A DNA stretch of 64,000 nt from Saprospiraceae bacterium (GTDB lineage Bacteria; Bacteroidota; Bacteroidia; Chitinophagales; Saprospiraceae). Below, piece by piece: positions 49,494 to 59,149 of this stretch (positions within the stretch are counted from its first letter, which is position 1; each line of letters opens with the position of its first letter). The stretch is from contig JAHDBH010000005.1 of the NCBI GenBank assembly GCA_020630495.1, positions 7,317 to 71,316 of the forward strand. Direction: 5' to 3'. Below the pieces are notes generated by a model. It was not told where the DNA came from and did not search any database. It saw only the letters and a list, made by a program, of their open reading frames with translations. The translations under genes were made by a program, and so were the position numbers.

Positions 49494-50243
49494 TTATAGC
49501 TCAAAATCATGTGGACTCCTGCCTATGTCTGCTGGAGCATCTCCCGATGCAAGATCTTGGATAAACTCTATATCCTTGCCAGCTATACTGTGTACCGTGG
49601 ATATCCATGCTCCACTGTCGATCTGCTTCCAGCCAGACCAGCTCGATGCCATGCCGCCTACTGGAATGATACTTACCCACATACGCCACTCGTAGGGTCG
49701 ACCATTTTCATCCAAGAGATAGACATAACTGTCTCCTGGGGTCACCCCACCAGAGTCGTGCGTGACTTTCAGACCCTCTTTGCCATCATCGAGCTGTACT
49801 ACTGATAGAGTCACACCAGGATCGCGGATCTTCTCTATAGGCTGTAGCCAGTAGCTATCATTACACCAGATGCTCCAGGCATGATCGTAGGCGTCTGCGG
49901 CTGCATCACCACTGAGCTCTTCACCACCAGAGAAGGCCGTATATTCCTGAGTCTTAGTTCTTAGCCTGACTTCTTTATCTTCCCATTCTATGATGACCAC
50001 ATCATCTTCTCTATTCCAGGCGTACTTATTCCTTCCAGTGAAGTTCCATGATACGTACTTGGTTGCGGCCCAGGCGTCCTGATTGACTGCAGCTTCCATG
50101 CGCTGGGCCATGCTCTCGGCCGATTTGTCTACTGTATCCGTAGGTAGAGGCTTATGCAGGATCATTCCCCAGATTAACAGGCCTATCGCTATCAGGGCAA
50201 GTGCGCTAAGCGTAAAGATGAGGACACGCTTTAGTAGTTTCAT
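49494..50243 (-). CDS. Hypothetical protein with N-terminal membrane anchor
   Basis: MKLLKRVLIFTLSALALIAIGLLIWGMI anchor; long open frame. Confidence 0.7.
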   Translation of the reverse strand: MKLLKRVLIFTLSALALIAIGLLIWGMILHKPLPTDTVDKSAESMAQRMEAAVNQDAWAATKYVSWNFTGRNKYAWNREDDVVIIEWEDKEVRLRTKTQEYTAFSGGEELSGDAAADAYDHAWSIWCNDSYWLQPIEKIRDPGVTLSVVQLDDGKEGLKVTHDSGGVTPGDSYVYLLDENGRPYEWRMWVSIIPVGGMASSWSGWKQIDSGAWISTVHSIAGKDIEFIQDLASGDAPADIGRSPHDFEL

Positions 50244-50282
50244 GCTGAGTGAACATATCATATCAGCGATGGTTGGGAGAAG

Positions 50283-52691
50283 ATGCGAATAGCTGTATTT
50301 CTCTATAAGTTGATCCTAGTATGCAGTATCGGACTTTCCGCCACATTGGCCCATGCACAGTATCAGATTTCTGGACTTGTGCTATCTGACACTGATGAAG
50401 CAATAGCTTTTGCGACCATCTCACTATTCAATGCTCAAGACAGCGGCTATATCCGCAGTACAGATACCGATATGGATGGCGCCTTCGCTATACCATCTGA
50501 TTCTGGTAGCTTCTACTTGATGATTGACTATATCGGATACCAGACAGAGACGATCAGCGGTATCAATGTAATAGATGCTGATGTAGACCTCAGTACAGTG
50601 CGACTGGGCGCGGGTACTGTAGAGCTGGATGAGATCGTGGTGGAAGGAGAGAAAAGTACCGTCCAGTTTAATCTCGATAAGCGTGTCTACAATGTAGGCT
50701 CTGATATCAGCAATGCTGGTGGATCTGCAGAGGAAATCCTTGATAACTTGCCATCGGTCCAGGTGGACATAGATGGCACAGTGAGTCTCAGAGGTAGTAA
50801 TGGTGTCCGCATATTGATCAATGGAAAGCCCAGCGGTCTAGTAGGTCTAGAGGGTAGCAATGCCCTGCAGTCCATCCAGGCCAGTATGATCGAGAAGGTA
50901 GAGCTGATCACTAATCCTGGCGCTAAATATGAAGCCCAGGGAGAGGCTGGTATCATCAATATCATACTCAAGAAAGAAAAGAATGATGGTCTCAATGGCT
51001 CTTTTGACCTGGCTCTGGGCTACCCAGAGAATCTCAGTGCTGGAATCAATCTCAATTGGCGCAGGAAAAAATGGAATCTCTTTACCAATCTTGGCGGTAG
51101 ATATCGCAAGTCTCCAGGTAGAGGAAACACCTTTCAGCGCACCCTAAAGCCTGGAGCAGAAGAAATCTTTAGGAGTACAAGTACTAGAACACGCGAACAG
51201 CTCTCTGGGAGCTTCCAGTTTGGCACAGAGTACTTCCTTGATGATAAGAACACCTTTACCCTGAGCGGAATGTATCGCAAGGCGGATGGCAACAACTTCA
51301 CCAGTATCGTCTATCAAGATCTCGATGACATGGGCAATGTATTGAGAGAATCCATACGCACAGATCGCGAAGAGGAGCCCTCTGATGATATCGAGCTGCA
51401 GTACAACTGGACCAAAACATTTGCCCGAAAGGGCCAAAAACTTACTCTAGATGCTCAGTACGCGCTCAATGACGAGACGGAGAGATCTGAGTACAATGAG
51501 GCCATAGACAACTTTGCTGATGAGGTCCAGCAGCGCTCCACCAATACGCAGGACCAGTGGCGATGGCTACTGCAGTCAGACTATGTCCATCCTGTGAGTG
51601 AAGGTCGTGATCTGGAGATCGGTGTACGCGGTGAGCGCAGGCGCGTGAGCAACGATTTTACCGTAGAGCAACTGGATGATGAGCTCGGCTACCAGATCGT
51701 GGATGGTCTCAATGATGAGCTAGCCTATAAGGAAGCCGTCTACGCTGTCTATGGTACATACGCCGATGAAACGCACAAGCTCTCCTACAAGCTGGGCGCT
51801 CGCATGGAGTACACGGGCATCTCTACCGAGCTACTGGAGTCTGGCAGCGTAAATGAGCGGGAATACTACAGTCTCTTCCCGACAGCGCACTTGAGTTACA
51901 AGCTGGATGAATCCAATCAGCTGCAGGCGAGCTATTCACGACGGATCAGCAGACCGCGCTTCTGGTACTTGATGCCTTTTTTGACATTCAGTGATAGCAG
52001 AGTCAGATTTCAAGGTAATCCCGACCTCAATCCAGAGTTTACTAACTCAGGGGAACTGGGCTATCTGAGATTTTTTGATAAGGGTACCTTCCTTACATCG
52101 ATCTACTATCGTCATCGGACTGATGTAGTGGAGCGCGTCCGAGAAATAGATGAGGCTGGCATCACCTCTATCATTCCCGTCAATCTCTCCGTAGAAAATG
52201 CCATCGGAATAGAGATGAATGCCAATATCGAATTTTCTCCTTCACTCAGCTGGAATATTAATGGTAACTTTTATAATTCTCGCAGAGAAGGCGAATACAA
52301 GGGGCAGACTCTGACGGCAGAGGCCACCACATTCAGTGGAAGGACGATGATCTCCGCCAAGCTCAAGGATGGACTAGATCTACAGACTAGCTTCAATTAC
52401 CGTGCTCCGCGCAATACCACACAGGGTAGATCGCTGAGTTCTTACAGCTGGGATATGGGTGTGTCCAAGGATATATGGGACAAGAAAGGCACTATATCAT
52501 TCTCCATCCGTGACCTGCTCAATACACGCCTGCGTCGCTCCATAGTCGACACAGATGATCTATACTCTGAGAGTCTGATGCAATGGCGACCTCGGAGCTA
52601 TATCTTGCAGCTGAGTTATCGCCTGAGACAGCAGAAGAAACGTGGTCGCAGCACTGGCGGCGGCGCTATAGATGGTGGCGGAGAATTCTGA
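50283..52691 (+). CDS. TonB-dependent receptor / outer membrane beta-barrel family protein with carboxypeptidase regulatory-like domain
   Basis: ISGLVLSDTDEAIAFATISLF; GGSAEEILDNLPSVQVDIDGTVSLRGSNGVRILINGKPSGL plug; QLQASYSRRISRPRFWYLMPF. Confidence 0.92.
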   Translation: MRIAVFLYKLILVCSIGLSATLAHAQYQISGLVLSDTDEAIAFATISLFNAQDSGYIRSTDTDMDGAFAIPSDSGSFYLMIDYIGYQTETISGINVIDADVDLSTVRLGAGTVELDEIVVEGEKSTVQFNLDKRVYNVGSDISNAGGSAEEILDNLPSVQVDIDGTVSLRGSNGVRILINGKPSGLVGLEGSNALQSIQASMIEKVELITNPGAKYEAQGEAGIINIILKKEKNDGLNGSFDLALGYPENLSAGINLNWRRKKWNLFTNLGGRYRKSPGRGNTFQRTLKPGAEEIFRSTSTRTREQLSGSFQFGTEYFLDDKNTFTLSGMYRKADGNNFTSIVYQDLDDMGNVLRESIRTDREEEPSDDIELQYNWTKTFARKGQKLTLDAQYALNDETERSEYNEAIDNFADEVQQRSTNTQDQWRWLLQSDYVHPVSEGRDLEIGVRGERRRVSNDFTVEQLDDELGYQIVDGLNDELAYKEAVYAVYGTYADETHKLSYKLGARMEYTGISTELLESGSVNEREYYSLFPTAHLSYKLDESNQLQASYSRRISRPRFWYLMPFLTFSDSRVRFQGNPDLNPEFTNSGELGYLRFFDKGTFLTSIYYRHRTDVVERVREIDEAGITSIIPVNLSVENAIGIEMNANIEFSPSLSWNINGNFYNSRREGEYKGQTLTAEATTFSGRTMISAKLKDGLDLQTSFNYRAPRNTTQGRSLSSYSWDMGVSKDIWDKKGTISFSIRDLLNTRLRRSIVDTDDLYSESLMQWRPRSYILQLSYRLRQQKKRGRSTGGGAIDGGGEF
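51418..51434 (+). repeat. Dispersed hairpin motif: CATTT-GCCC-GAAA-GGGC
   Basis: Direct read; followed by CAAAAA. Confidence 0.85.
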
Positions 52692-52765
52692 TGGAGAGTC
52701 TTATCTCTAAGTAGCTACCTAGATCTAGTGTGAAGTATCTTCGCAGTTATAATCATAGGTAAATT

Positions 52766-53548
52766 ATGGAAAGTGTCTTCTCGGTAGAAAATCTTGTATC
52801 ACTCATAATGCTGATCATGCTTCAGGCTGTACTGGGATTTGATAATCTACTTTACATTTCGCTAGAGTCGGGTAGGGCGCCCGTAGAGAAGCAATCTTAT
52901 GTGCGCAAGATCGGTATAGGGCTTGCGATAGTGTTTCGCATAGCGCTGCTCTTTCTGCTGGTCACGCTCATAGATAAGATACAAGCGCCGCTCTTTGAGA
53001 TACATGGCGATAAGAGCTTCTATGGCGACTTTACACTGCATAGTCTGATCGTCCTCGGCGGAGGTGTATTCATCATATGGACAGCGACCAAAGAGATCTG
53101 GCATATGATGTCCCTGGAAGTGCATGATGATGTGAAGGAAAAGCCCAGATCTGTCAATTCTATCATCTTCATGATCATAGTGATGAATGTGGTATTCTCA
53201 TTTGACTCTATCCTCAGTGCCATGGCACTTACAGATGAGTTCTGGGTGATGGCAACGGCCATCGTCATAGGTGGTATCTTGATGATCTGGCTCAGTGAGA
53301 AGGTGAGCACCTTCCTCAAGAAAAATCGTCTCTATGAGGTGCTGGGACTCTTTATCCTCTTTGTAGTAGGGATCATGCTCCTCACAGAGGGAGGCCATCT
53401 AGCACATATGAAGATCCTGGGTAATCCGATCACACCTATGAGCAAGACGACATTTTACTTTGTGATCGTAGTACTGGTCGTCACAGATATAGTGCAGGGT
53501 CGCTATCAGAAGAAGCTCAATAGCGAGAAGCTGAGGGATGCTGCCTAA
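52766..53548 (+). CDS. TerC family integral membrane protein
   Basis: LQAVLGFDNLLYISLES, MNVVFSFDSILSAMAL, EGGHLAHMKI. Confidence 0.9.
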   Translation: MESVFSVENLVSLIMLIMLQAVLGFDNLLYISLESGRAPVEKQSYVRKIGIGLAIVFRIALLFLLVTLIDKIQAPLFEIHGDKSFYGDFTLHSLIVLGGGVFIIWTATKEIWHMMSLEVHDDVKEKPRSVNSIIFMIIVMNVVFSFDSILSAMALTDEFWVMATAIVIGGILMIWLSEKVSTFLKKNRLYEVLGLFILFVVGIMLLTEGGHLAHMKILGNPITPMSKTTFYFVIVVLVVTDIVQGRYQKKLNSEKLRDAA

Positions 53549-53562
53549 GCTGACTCAGGCGG

Positions 53563-53844
53563 CTAGTCTTTGAAGAGGTTTTTCATCTGGCGCTTGGCAG
53601 ATTCCATGACATTTGAGATGAGTTTATTCATCTTGTCGCCCTTTTGCTTGACGACGACATCATGTCCAGGCACGCCCACACGCAGAGCGATGCGATAGGT
53701 CGTCACGCTACTTCCCTCTGATGTGATATGCACATCAGCATAGTCAATTTTGTCGTAGAAGCGTTCCAGTTTGGTCAGGCGATTCTCTATCTTCTCTGTA
53801 TATCTTGTACTTACCTCGGCTTGATTCTGGATGTTGATACGCAT
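53563..53844 (-). CDS. hpf: Ribosome hibernation promoting factor (HPF/RaiA family)
   Basis: YTEKIENRLTKLERFYDKIDYADVHI ... VGVPGHDVVVKQKGDKMNKLISNVMESAKRQMKN. Confidence 0.88.
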   Translation of the reverse strand: MRINIQNQAEVSTRYTEKIENRLTKLERFYDKIDYADVHITSEGSSVTTYRIALRVGVPGHDVVVKQKGDKMNKLISNVMESAKRQMKNLFKD

Positions 53845-54265
53845 ACTGTGAGTTTAGATTGATTAGATATCAATAATAAGCAATTGCTCATTGTAAAGGT
53901 TCGTCTTGTGGCGGATATGAGTGACATCTCAGGATATGTTGATCGTGGCAGGGTAGGCCGATGGTCTAGTTAGTCAAGTGAATCAGAACGGTGGTTGGAT
54001 TCGCGAATAATCAAGACATATCGATTCGAATTAAATATTTATCACTTTTTTTGGAAATATGTTGCATATTTCGAGGTGTAGCAGTAGATTTGAACTTCGT
54101 AGGATTGTTGGCTGTCACGCATTCTTGTAGTAGTTATCTCTGAAGAAGTTTAGAATTCTGCTTTGACTGTCGAGTTGTAAATCACATCTATTTCCCAAGT
54201 ATGTCGCAGTTCAGATGCTGTGACAGCCATTTTTCTTCTCCTGCGGCTTCCCGTATCTTCACATC

Positions 54266-55402
54266 ATGACTAAGCCTTCTAGACGTCGCTTTTTTGCAGC
54301 AGGCGCTGGTACCCTCATAGGGCTTCCGCTACTCATGCGTGGGCTGGGGCTTGGCGCCCAAAAGTCTACTAGGACTACCGACTCCATATCTCAAGAGTCA
54401 TACGAGTGGAAGATGGCCACCACATGGCCACCAGGATTTCCTGTACTCGGAGAAGGAGCTAGCTATCTTGCTGAGCTTATAGAGCACGCTAGTGGTGGAC
54501 GTATCCGCATCAAGGTATATGGAGCTGGAGAGCTGGTGCCAGCTTTGGGCTGCTTTGATGCCGTGCGGACAGGTGCTATAGAGATGGGAAGCGGAGCGAG
54601 TTACTACTGGGCGGGTAAGATGCCCGCGAGTCAGCTATTTGCTACGGTACCCTTTGGCATGAATGCGCAGCAAATGACGAGCTGGATCATCAGCGGTGGT
54701 GGCTACGAGCTGTGGCGCGAGCTGTACGCAGAGGTAGGCTTGGTGCCATTTCTAGGGGGAAACACAGGCGTGCAGATGGGAGGATGGTTTACTAAGGAGA
54801 TCAACACCATCGACGATCTCAAAGGCCTCAAGATGCGCATGCCAGGTCTGGGTGGCAAGGTCTTACAGAAGGCTGGAGGGACTGCCGTATTGCTCAGTGG
54901 TGGTGAGATCTACACAGGACTAGAGCGAGGCATCATCGATGCCACAGAGTGGATAGGTCCTTATCATGACTACACCATGGGATTCCATGAGATAGCCAAG
55001 TACTACTACACGCCTGGATGGCATGAGCCAGGTACGGCAATGGAGTTTTTTGTCAATAAGGAAGTCTATGATGCCCTACCGATGGATCTCCAGTCCATCC
55101 TAGAAGCGTGCTGTCATCAAGTGCATATGTGGATACTATCTGAGTTTGAGGCTCAGAATAGTCACTATCTCAATCTACTCCTCCAAGAGGGAGTAGAGCT
55201 CAGACAATTTCCAGAAGAAGTGCTGGATGTCCTGCGTGTACACGCTACCGCCGTGATGGATGAGTTGACAGCATCTGATGAGGCGTCTGATAGAATCTAC
55301 GCTTCCTATCAGGACTTTCACAATCGCATCCGCGGATGGAGCCGTAAGACAGAAGGCCTCTATCATAGCCTGCTTCAAGAATCTCCAGAGCAAGCTGGAT
55401 AG
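54266..55402 (+). CDS. dctP: TRAP transporter substrate-binding protein (DctP family), Tat signal
   Basis: SRRRFFAAGAGTLIGLPLL twin-Arg; MATTWPPGFPVLGEGASYLAELIEHASGGRIRIKVYGAGEL; DLKGLKMRMPGLGGKVLQKAGGTAVLLSGGEIYTGLERGIIDATEW. Confidence 0.93.
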   Translation: MTKPSRRRFFAAGAGTLIGLPLLMRGLGLGAQKSTRTTDSISQESYEWKMATTWPPGFPVLGEGASYLAELIEHASGGRIRIKVYGAGELVPALGCFDAVRTGAIEMGSGASYYWAGKMPASQLFATVPFGMNAQQMTSWIISGGGYELWRELYAEVGLVPFLGGNTGVQMGGWFTKEINTIDDLKGLKMRMPGLGGKVLQKAGGTAVLLSGGEIYTGLERGIIDATEWIGPYHDYTMGFHEIAKYYYTPGWHEPGTAMEFFVNKEVYDALPMDLQSILEACCHQVHMWILSEFEAQNSHYLNLLLQEGVELRQFPEEVLDVLRVHATAVMDELTASDEASDRIYASYQDFHNRIRGWSRKTEGLYHSLLQESPEQAG

Positions 55403-55424
55403 ACCTCTCGTTTGACGCACATGA

Positions 55425-55441
55425 CATTTGCACGTAAGTGC
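55425..55441 (+). repeat. Dispersed hairpin motif, loop variant: CATTT-GCAC-GTAA-GTGC (intergenic copy)
   Basis: Direct read; GNRA loop GTAA; between convergent dctP and dctM. Confidence 0.7.
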
Positions 55442-55496
55442 CTAGATCCTCACGTTAAAGACGACCTAGAAGGGCTACAATACGGATCCTCATCTA

Positions 55497-56795
55497 CTAG
55501 AGGAGATAAATTATCTCTGGCCACACCATGAGAAGCACTAGAAAGAGAAGCTGGATACCAAGATAAGGCAAGACACCTCGGTAGATCTGCGCTGTGGTAA
55601 CTTCTGGCGGCGCGACACCCTTCAGATAAAACAGGGAGAAGCCAAATGGCGGGGTGAGGAAGCTCGTCTGTAGATTCATGGCAAGTAGTATGCCTATCCA
55701 CACCAGATCCATATCATACAAGACAAACAGGGGAGCCACTATCGGCACTATGATAAAGATGATCTCGATAAAATCAATAAAAAATCCAGCCACAAATACT
55801 AGCACCATGACGACCACCAGGAACATCCTCGGGCTCAGATCATGAGAGGAGATGACCTGCACGAGCAGCTCATCTCCGCCCAGTTCTCTAAAGACAAATC
55901 CAAAGCAGCTCGCTCCCATGAGTATCATAAATACCATCCCAGTGAGCAGTGTCGTCTCGCTACAGGCTTCTTGCAGCACTTTCAGGCTGAGCTGTCTCTG
56001 TACTGCGGCGAGTATGATGGCACCAGCTGCTCCTAGACCAGCCGCTTCTGTAGGGCTAGCGATACCGGCAAGTATAGAACCTAGCACTAGTGCTATGAGG
56101 AGTAGAGGCAACAGCCAAGCTAGTATCAATCGTCTGCCATATCCCGAGCGCTTATACTCGCTGAGAATCTCATCTGATAAAGACGGAGCCTCCTGCGGTC
56201 TCATCACGGATCTGGCGATGACATAGAATAAGTAGCAGACTACAAGGCCTATACCAGGCAACAATGCTGCACGAAAGAGTCTGCCCACAGAAACTTGAAG
56301 CACACTACCTAGTAGGACAAGAACAATGCTCGGCGGTATGATCTGCCCGAGCGTCCCACTAGCTACTATGGTACCGGTAGCGAGCTCTGGGCTGTATCCT
56401 CTGCGGAGCATGATAGGTAGGCTGATCAGTCCCATGGTGACTACGGTCGCACCCACGATTCCAGTGCTCGCAGCAAGCATACTACCCACTACGATCACGG
56501 CTATCGCCAATCCACCTGGTCGTCTGCCAAAAAGCGCCGCCGTAGTCTCGAGTAATCGCGCTGCAATCCCAGATTTCTCCAGCATCACTCCCATAAAGAC
56601 AAATAGCGGCACAGCTATCAAGACCTGATTGGTCATGATACTCATATAGCGTGTGGGTAGTATCTCGAGCGCTGTCCAGTCTATAAAGCAGAGAGCATAG
56701 ATGAGAGACAGCCCACCAAGTGTGTAGGCTACGGGATAGCCATACATCATCAGCAAGAAGAGGCTGATGAATAGTATGAGTGCTATGATTTCCAT
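55497..56795 (-). CDS. dctM: TRAP transporter large permease (DctM)
   Basis: VFMGVMLEKSGIAARLLETTAALFGRRPGGLAIAVI, GTLGQIIPPSIVLVLLG, NLQTSFLTPPFGFSLFYLKGV. Confidence 0.96.
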   Translation of the reverse strand: MEIIALILFISLFLLMMYGYPVAYTLGGLSLIYALCFIDWTALEILPTRYMSIMTNQVLIAVPLFVFMGVMLEKSGIAARLLETTAALFGRRPGGLAIAVIVVGSMLAASTGIVGATVVTMGLISLPIMLRRGYSPELATGTIVASGTLGQIIPPSIVLVLLGSVLQVSVGRLFRAALLPGIGLVVCYLFYVIARSVMRPQEAPSLSDEILSEYKRSGYGRRLILAWLLPLLLIALVLGSILAGIASPTEAAGLGAAGAIILAAVQRQLSLKVLQEACSETTLLTGMVFMILMGASCFGFVFRELGGDELLVQVISSHDLSPRMFLVVVMVLVFVAGFFIDFIEIIFIIVPIVAPLFVLYDMDLVWIGILLAMNLQTSFLTPPFGFSLFYLKGVAPPEVTTAQIYRGVLPYLGIQLLFLVLLMVWPEIIYLL

Positions 56796-57301
56796 GTGCG
56801 TGCTACGTCAGCGACATGTCTCAGGATATCCGCTATGGACTGGAGAAGTAGGGTGAAGAAGCAAATCGCCAAGACGGCTTTGAGCAGATAGAGTACTGGG
56901 ATCCCATCGGGATTGGGCGATCCCTCTCGCAGGAGAAAACTCGACCAGGCATATCGAGAACACAGGATGGTCATCACGAGGGACCACGGCAGGAGAAATA
57001 CGAGATGACCGACCAGATTTATCCTAGAGCGGTCTAGCTCGGTCAACTTATCATAGAAGAGGTCTACGCGGACATGTCTATCCTGCACATGGGTGTACGC
57101 AGCGGCTAGAAGAAATAGTACAGAGTAGATATACCACTCGGCCTCTATGATCCATGTGCTCGTGCTGCGTAGTAAGTATCGCCTCACCACGTCTATGCAT
57201 ACCACAGCGATTAAGAGTAGTACAGACCATGAGACTGTCTTGCCTATCCAAGCGTGAAATGAACTGATGCTCTGATGAAATCTGTAGATGACAGCGCGCA
57301 T
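56783..57301 (-). CDS. dctQ: TRAP transporter small permease (DctQ)
   Basis: Four TM segments; WIIEAEWYIYSVLFLLAAAYTHVQDRHVRVDLFYDKL. Confidence 0.93.
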   Translation of the reverse strand: MRAVIYRFHQSISSFHAWIGKTVSWSVLLLIAVVCIDVVRRYLLRSTSTWIIEAEWYIYSVLFLLAAAYTHVQDRHVRVDLFYDKLTELDRSRINLVGHLVFLLPWSLVMTILCSRYAWSSFLLREGSPNPDGIPVLYLLKAVLAICFFTLLLQSIADILRHVADVARTWKS

Positions 57302-57310
57302 CAGTTGCTA

Positions 57311-58402
57311 CTAAGAGGACTGTGTATCAGATAAGCGCTTCTTTCGCAGGCGCTGCCAGCGATCCTTAGCAAGTTTCTGCATATCCGCTGTGACATCCAT
57401 CTCATCCAGAATCTCTAGACCCAGCAGGGTCTCGATGATGTCTTCCATCGTGAGCACACCAGCCGTGCCGCCGTACTCATCCACCACTTGGGCGATATGC
57501 TCCTTGGTCCTGGTCATCTGGTCCAGGACCTTGGGTAGAAGGGCATTCTCCGTGATGACCATCATCTCACGTTTGATATCCTTGAGCTGTCGTGAATCAT
57601 TCTCCATCTGGATCAGGCTTGCAAGCATCTCGTCCTTGAGTACGTATCCAGTAAGTTCATCCATGCTACCGCTGTGGACTGGAATGCGACTGTAGCGCAG
57701 CACTGGATTAGCTTGGTAAAACTCTGTGATGGACATGTCCTCCTGGGCTGCCATCACCACAGTGCGCGGAGTCATCACGTCCTCCGCCGTGATGCTGTGG
57801 AAGTCCATGAGATTTTTAAAGATGCGGTTTTCATCCTCGCGTATGATACCAGACTCCATACCTATATCTGCAATAGCGCTGATATCTGATCGGCTCAGGA
57901 CACTTTTCTTCTTGTCTTTCTTCAGAGTACGAGTAATCAGCTGGCTCAGCATGACCAGAGGATAGAGAATGTAGATGACCACATTAAGACATCGCACAGT
58001 GAATCCAGTGAGACGCTTCCAGTAGTTGGCACCTATGGTCTTGGGTATGATCTCTGAGAGGATGAGTATAGCCAGCGTCATGATGACTGCCACTATAGTC
58101 TCATAGGACAGAGAGAATCTACCTGGTATGATGGTCATATCTCTATCAGGCCAGAGCTGCGCTGCAGAGGCACCTACACCTATAGCACCTACGGTATGGG
58201 CTATAGTATTGAGCGTGAGGATAGCCGCCAGAGGGCGGTCGATGTTGCTCTTAAACTTCACAAGAAGACGACTCACAGGAGTGTCATCCTTACTCATGAT
58301 CTGCGTGTATGCTGGCGTGATACTCAGTAGCACCGCCTCCCATACGGAGCAGAGAAACGAAAACACGATAGAGACTAGAAACCAGCCAATGAGCTGAGCC
58401 AT
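57311..58402 (-). CDS. CNNM/HlyC/CorC-family hemolysin-like protein with CBS domains
   Basis: DUF21-type TM region; MDFHSITAEDVMTPRTVVMAAQED; AQVVDEYGGTAGVLTMEDIIETLLG. Confidence 0.94.
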   Translation of the reverse strand: MAQLIGWFLVSIVFSFLCSVWEAVLLSITPAYTQIMSKDDTPVSRLLVKFKSNIDRPLAAILTLNTIAHTVGAIGVGASAAQLWPDRDMTIIPGRFSLSYETIVAVIMTLAILILSEIIPKTIGANYWKRLTGFTVRCLNVVIYILYPLVMLSQLITRTLKKDKKKSVLSRSDISAIADIGMESGIIREDENRIFKNLMDFHSITAEDVMTPRTVVMAAQEDMSITEFYQANPVLRYSRIPVHSGSMDELTGYVLKDEMLASLIQMENDSRQLKDIKREMMVITENALLPKVLDQMTRTKEHIAQVVDEYGGTAGVLTMEDIIETLLGLEILDEMDVTADMQKLAKDRWQRLRKKRLSDTQSS

Positions 58403-58480
58403 ATACTTAGGATTAGTTACTGCAAACTTACACTACACTCACGGATGCGTACTTGGAGATTATAGTACCTTCATGAGCTG

Positions 58481-59149
58481 ATGAGAGTTGATCAAGCATT
58501 TGATGAGATGGCTCGAGACTATGACGAGCGGATCAGAAGGTATGTACCTCACTATGAGAGGCTCGTGCAGCACGCGGCAGACCTGCCTGCCACAGTCGTC
58601 AAGCGAGTAGTAGACCTAGGATCGGGTACGGGAGCTGTGATCAGCTCTTTGCTGAGCCAGAGCGATGAGCTATATATCACCGCTGTAGATGCATCGAGCG
58701 ATATGGTCGAGCTACTAGAAAGACGCTTCGCAGATCATCACATTGATTATCACAGGTCATGGTTCCAGGATCTAGATTTAGCTACCAGGTCATACGATCT
58801 AGCTACTGCCTGCATGAGTATACACCATCTGGATACTCAAGAGAAAGCAGATATATATGCCAAGCTCTATGACGCTCTCGCACCTGGTGGTCGCTTGCAG
58901 CTCAGTGATCTCATGATAGACAAGACGGATAGGGGACATGCCAGCTTTCTTGAGCTGTGGCAGCAGACTGTCATGCAACAGGGCGGCTCGCCTCAGGACT
59001 GGCGTGAGATCATGGAGCACTATGATGCCTATGACAGACCTGATGACTTATCCACTCACGAGACGCTGCTGCATGCTGCAGGATTCTCACGAGTAGAAGT
59101 CACATTCCAGCGAGGCTACTGGATCAGTCTACGTGCTCATAAAGACTGA
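58481..59149 (+). CDS. Class I SAM-dependent methyltransferase
   Basis: VVDLGSGTGAVISSLL, TACMSIHHLDTQEKADIY. Confidence 0.9.
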   Translation: MRVDQAFDEMARDYDERIRRYVPHYERLVQHAADLPATVVKRVVDLGSGTGAVISSLLSQSDELYITAVDASSDMVELLERRFADHHIDYHRSWFQDLDLATRSYDLATACMSIHHLDTQEKADIYAKLYDALAPGGRLQLSDLMIDKTDRGHASFLELWQQTVMQQGGSPQDWREIMEHYDAYDRPDDLSTHETLLHAAGFSRVEVTFQRGYWISLRAHKD

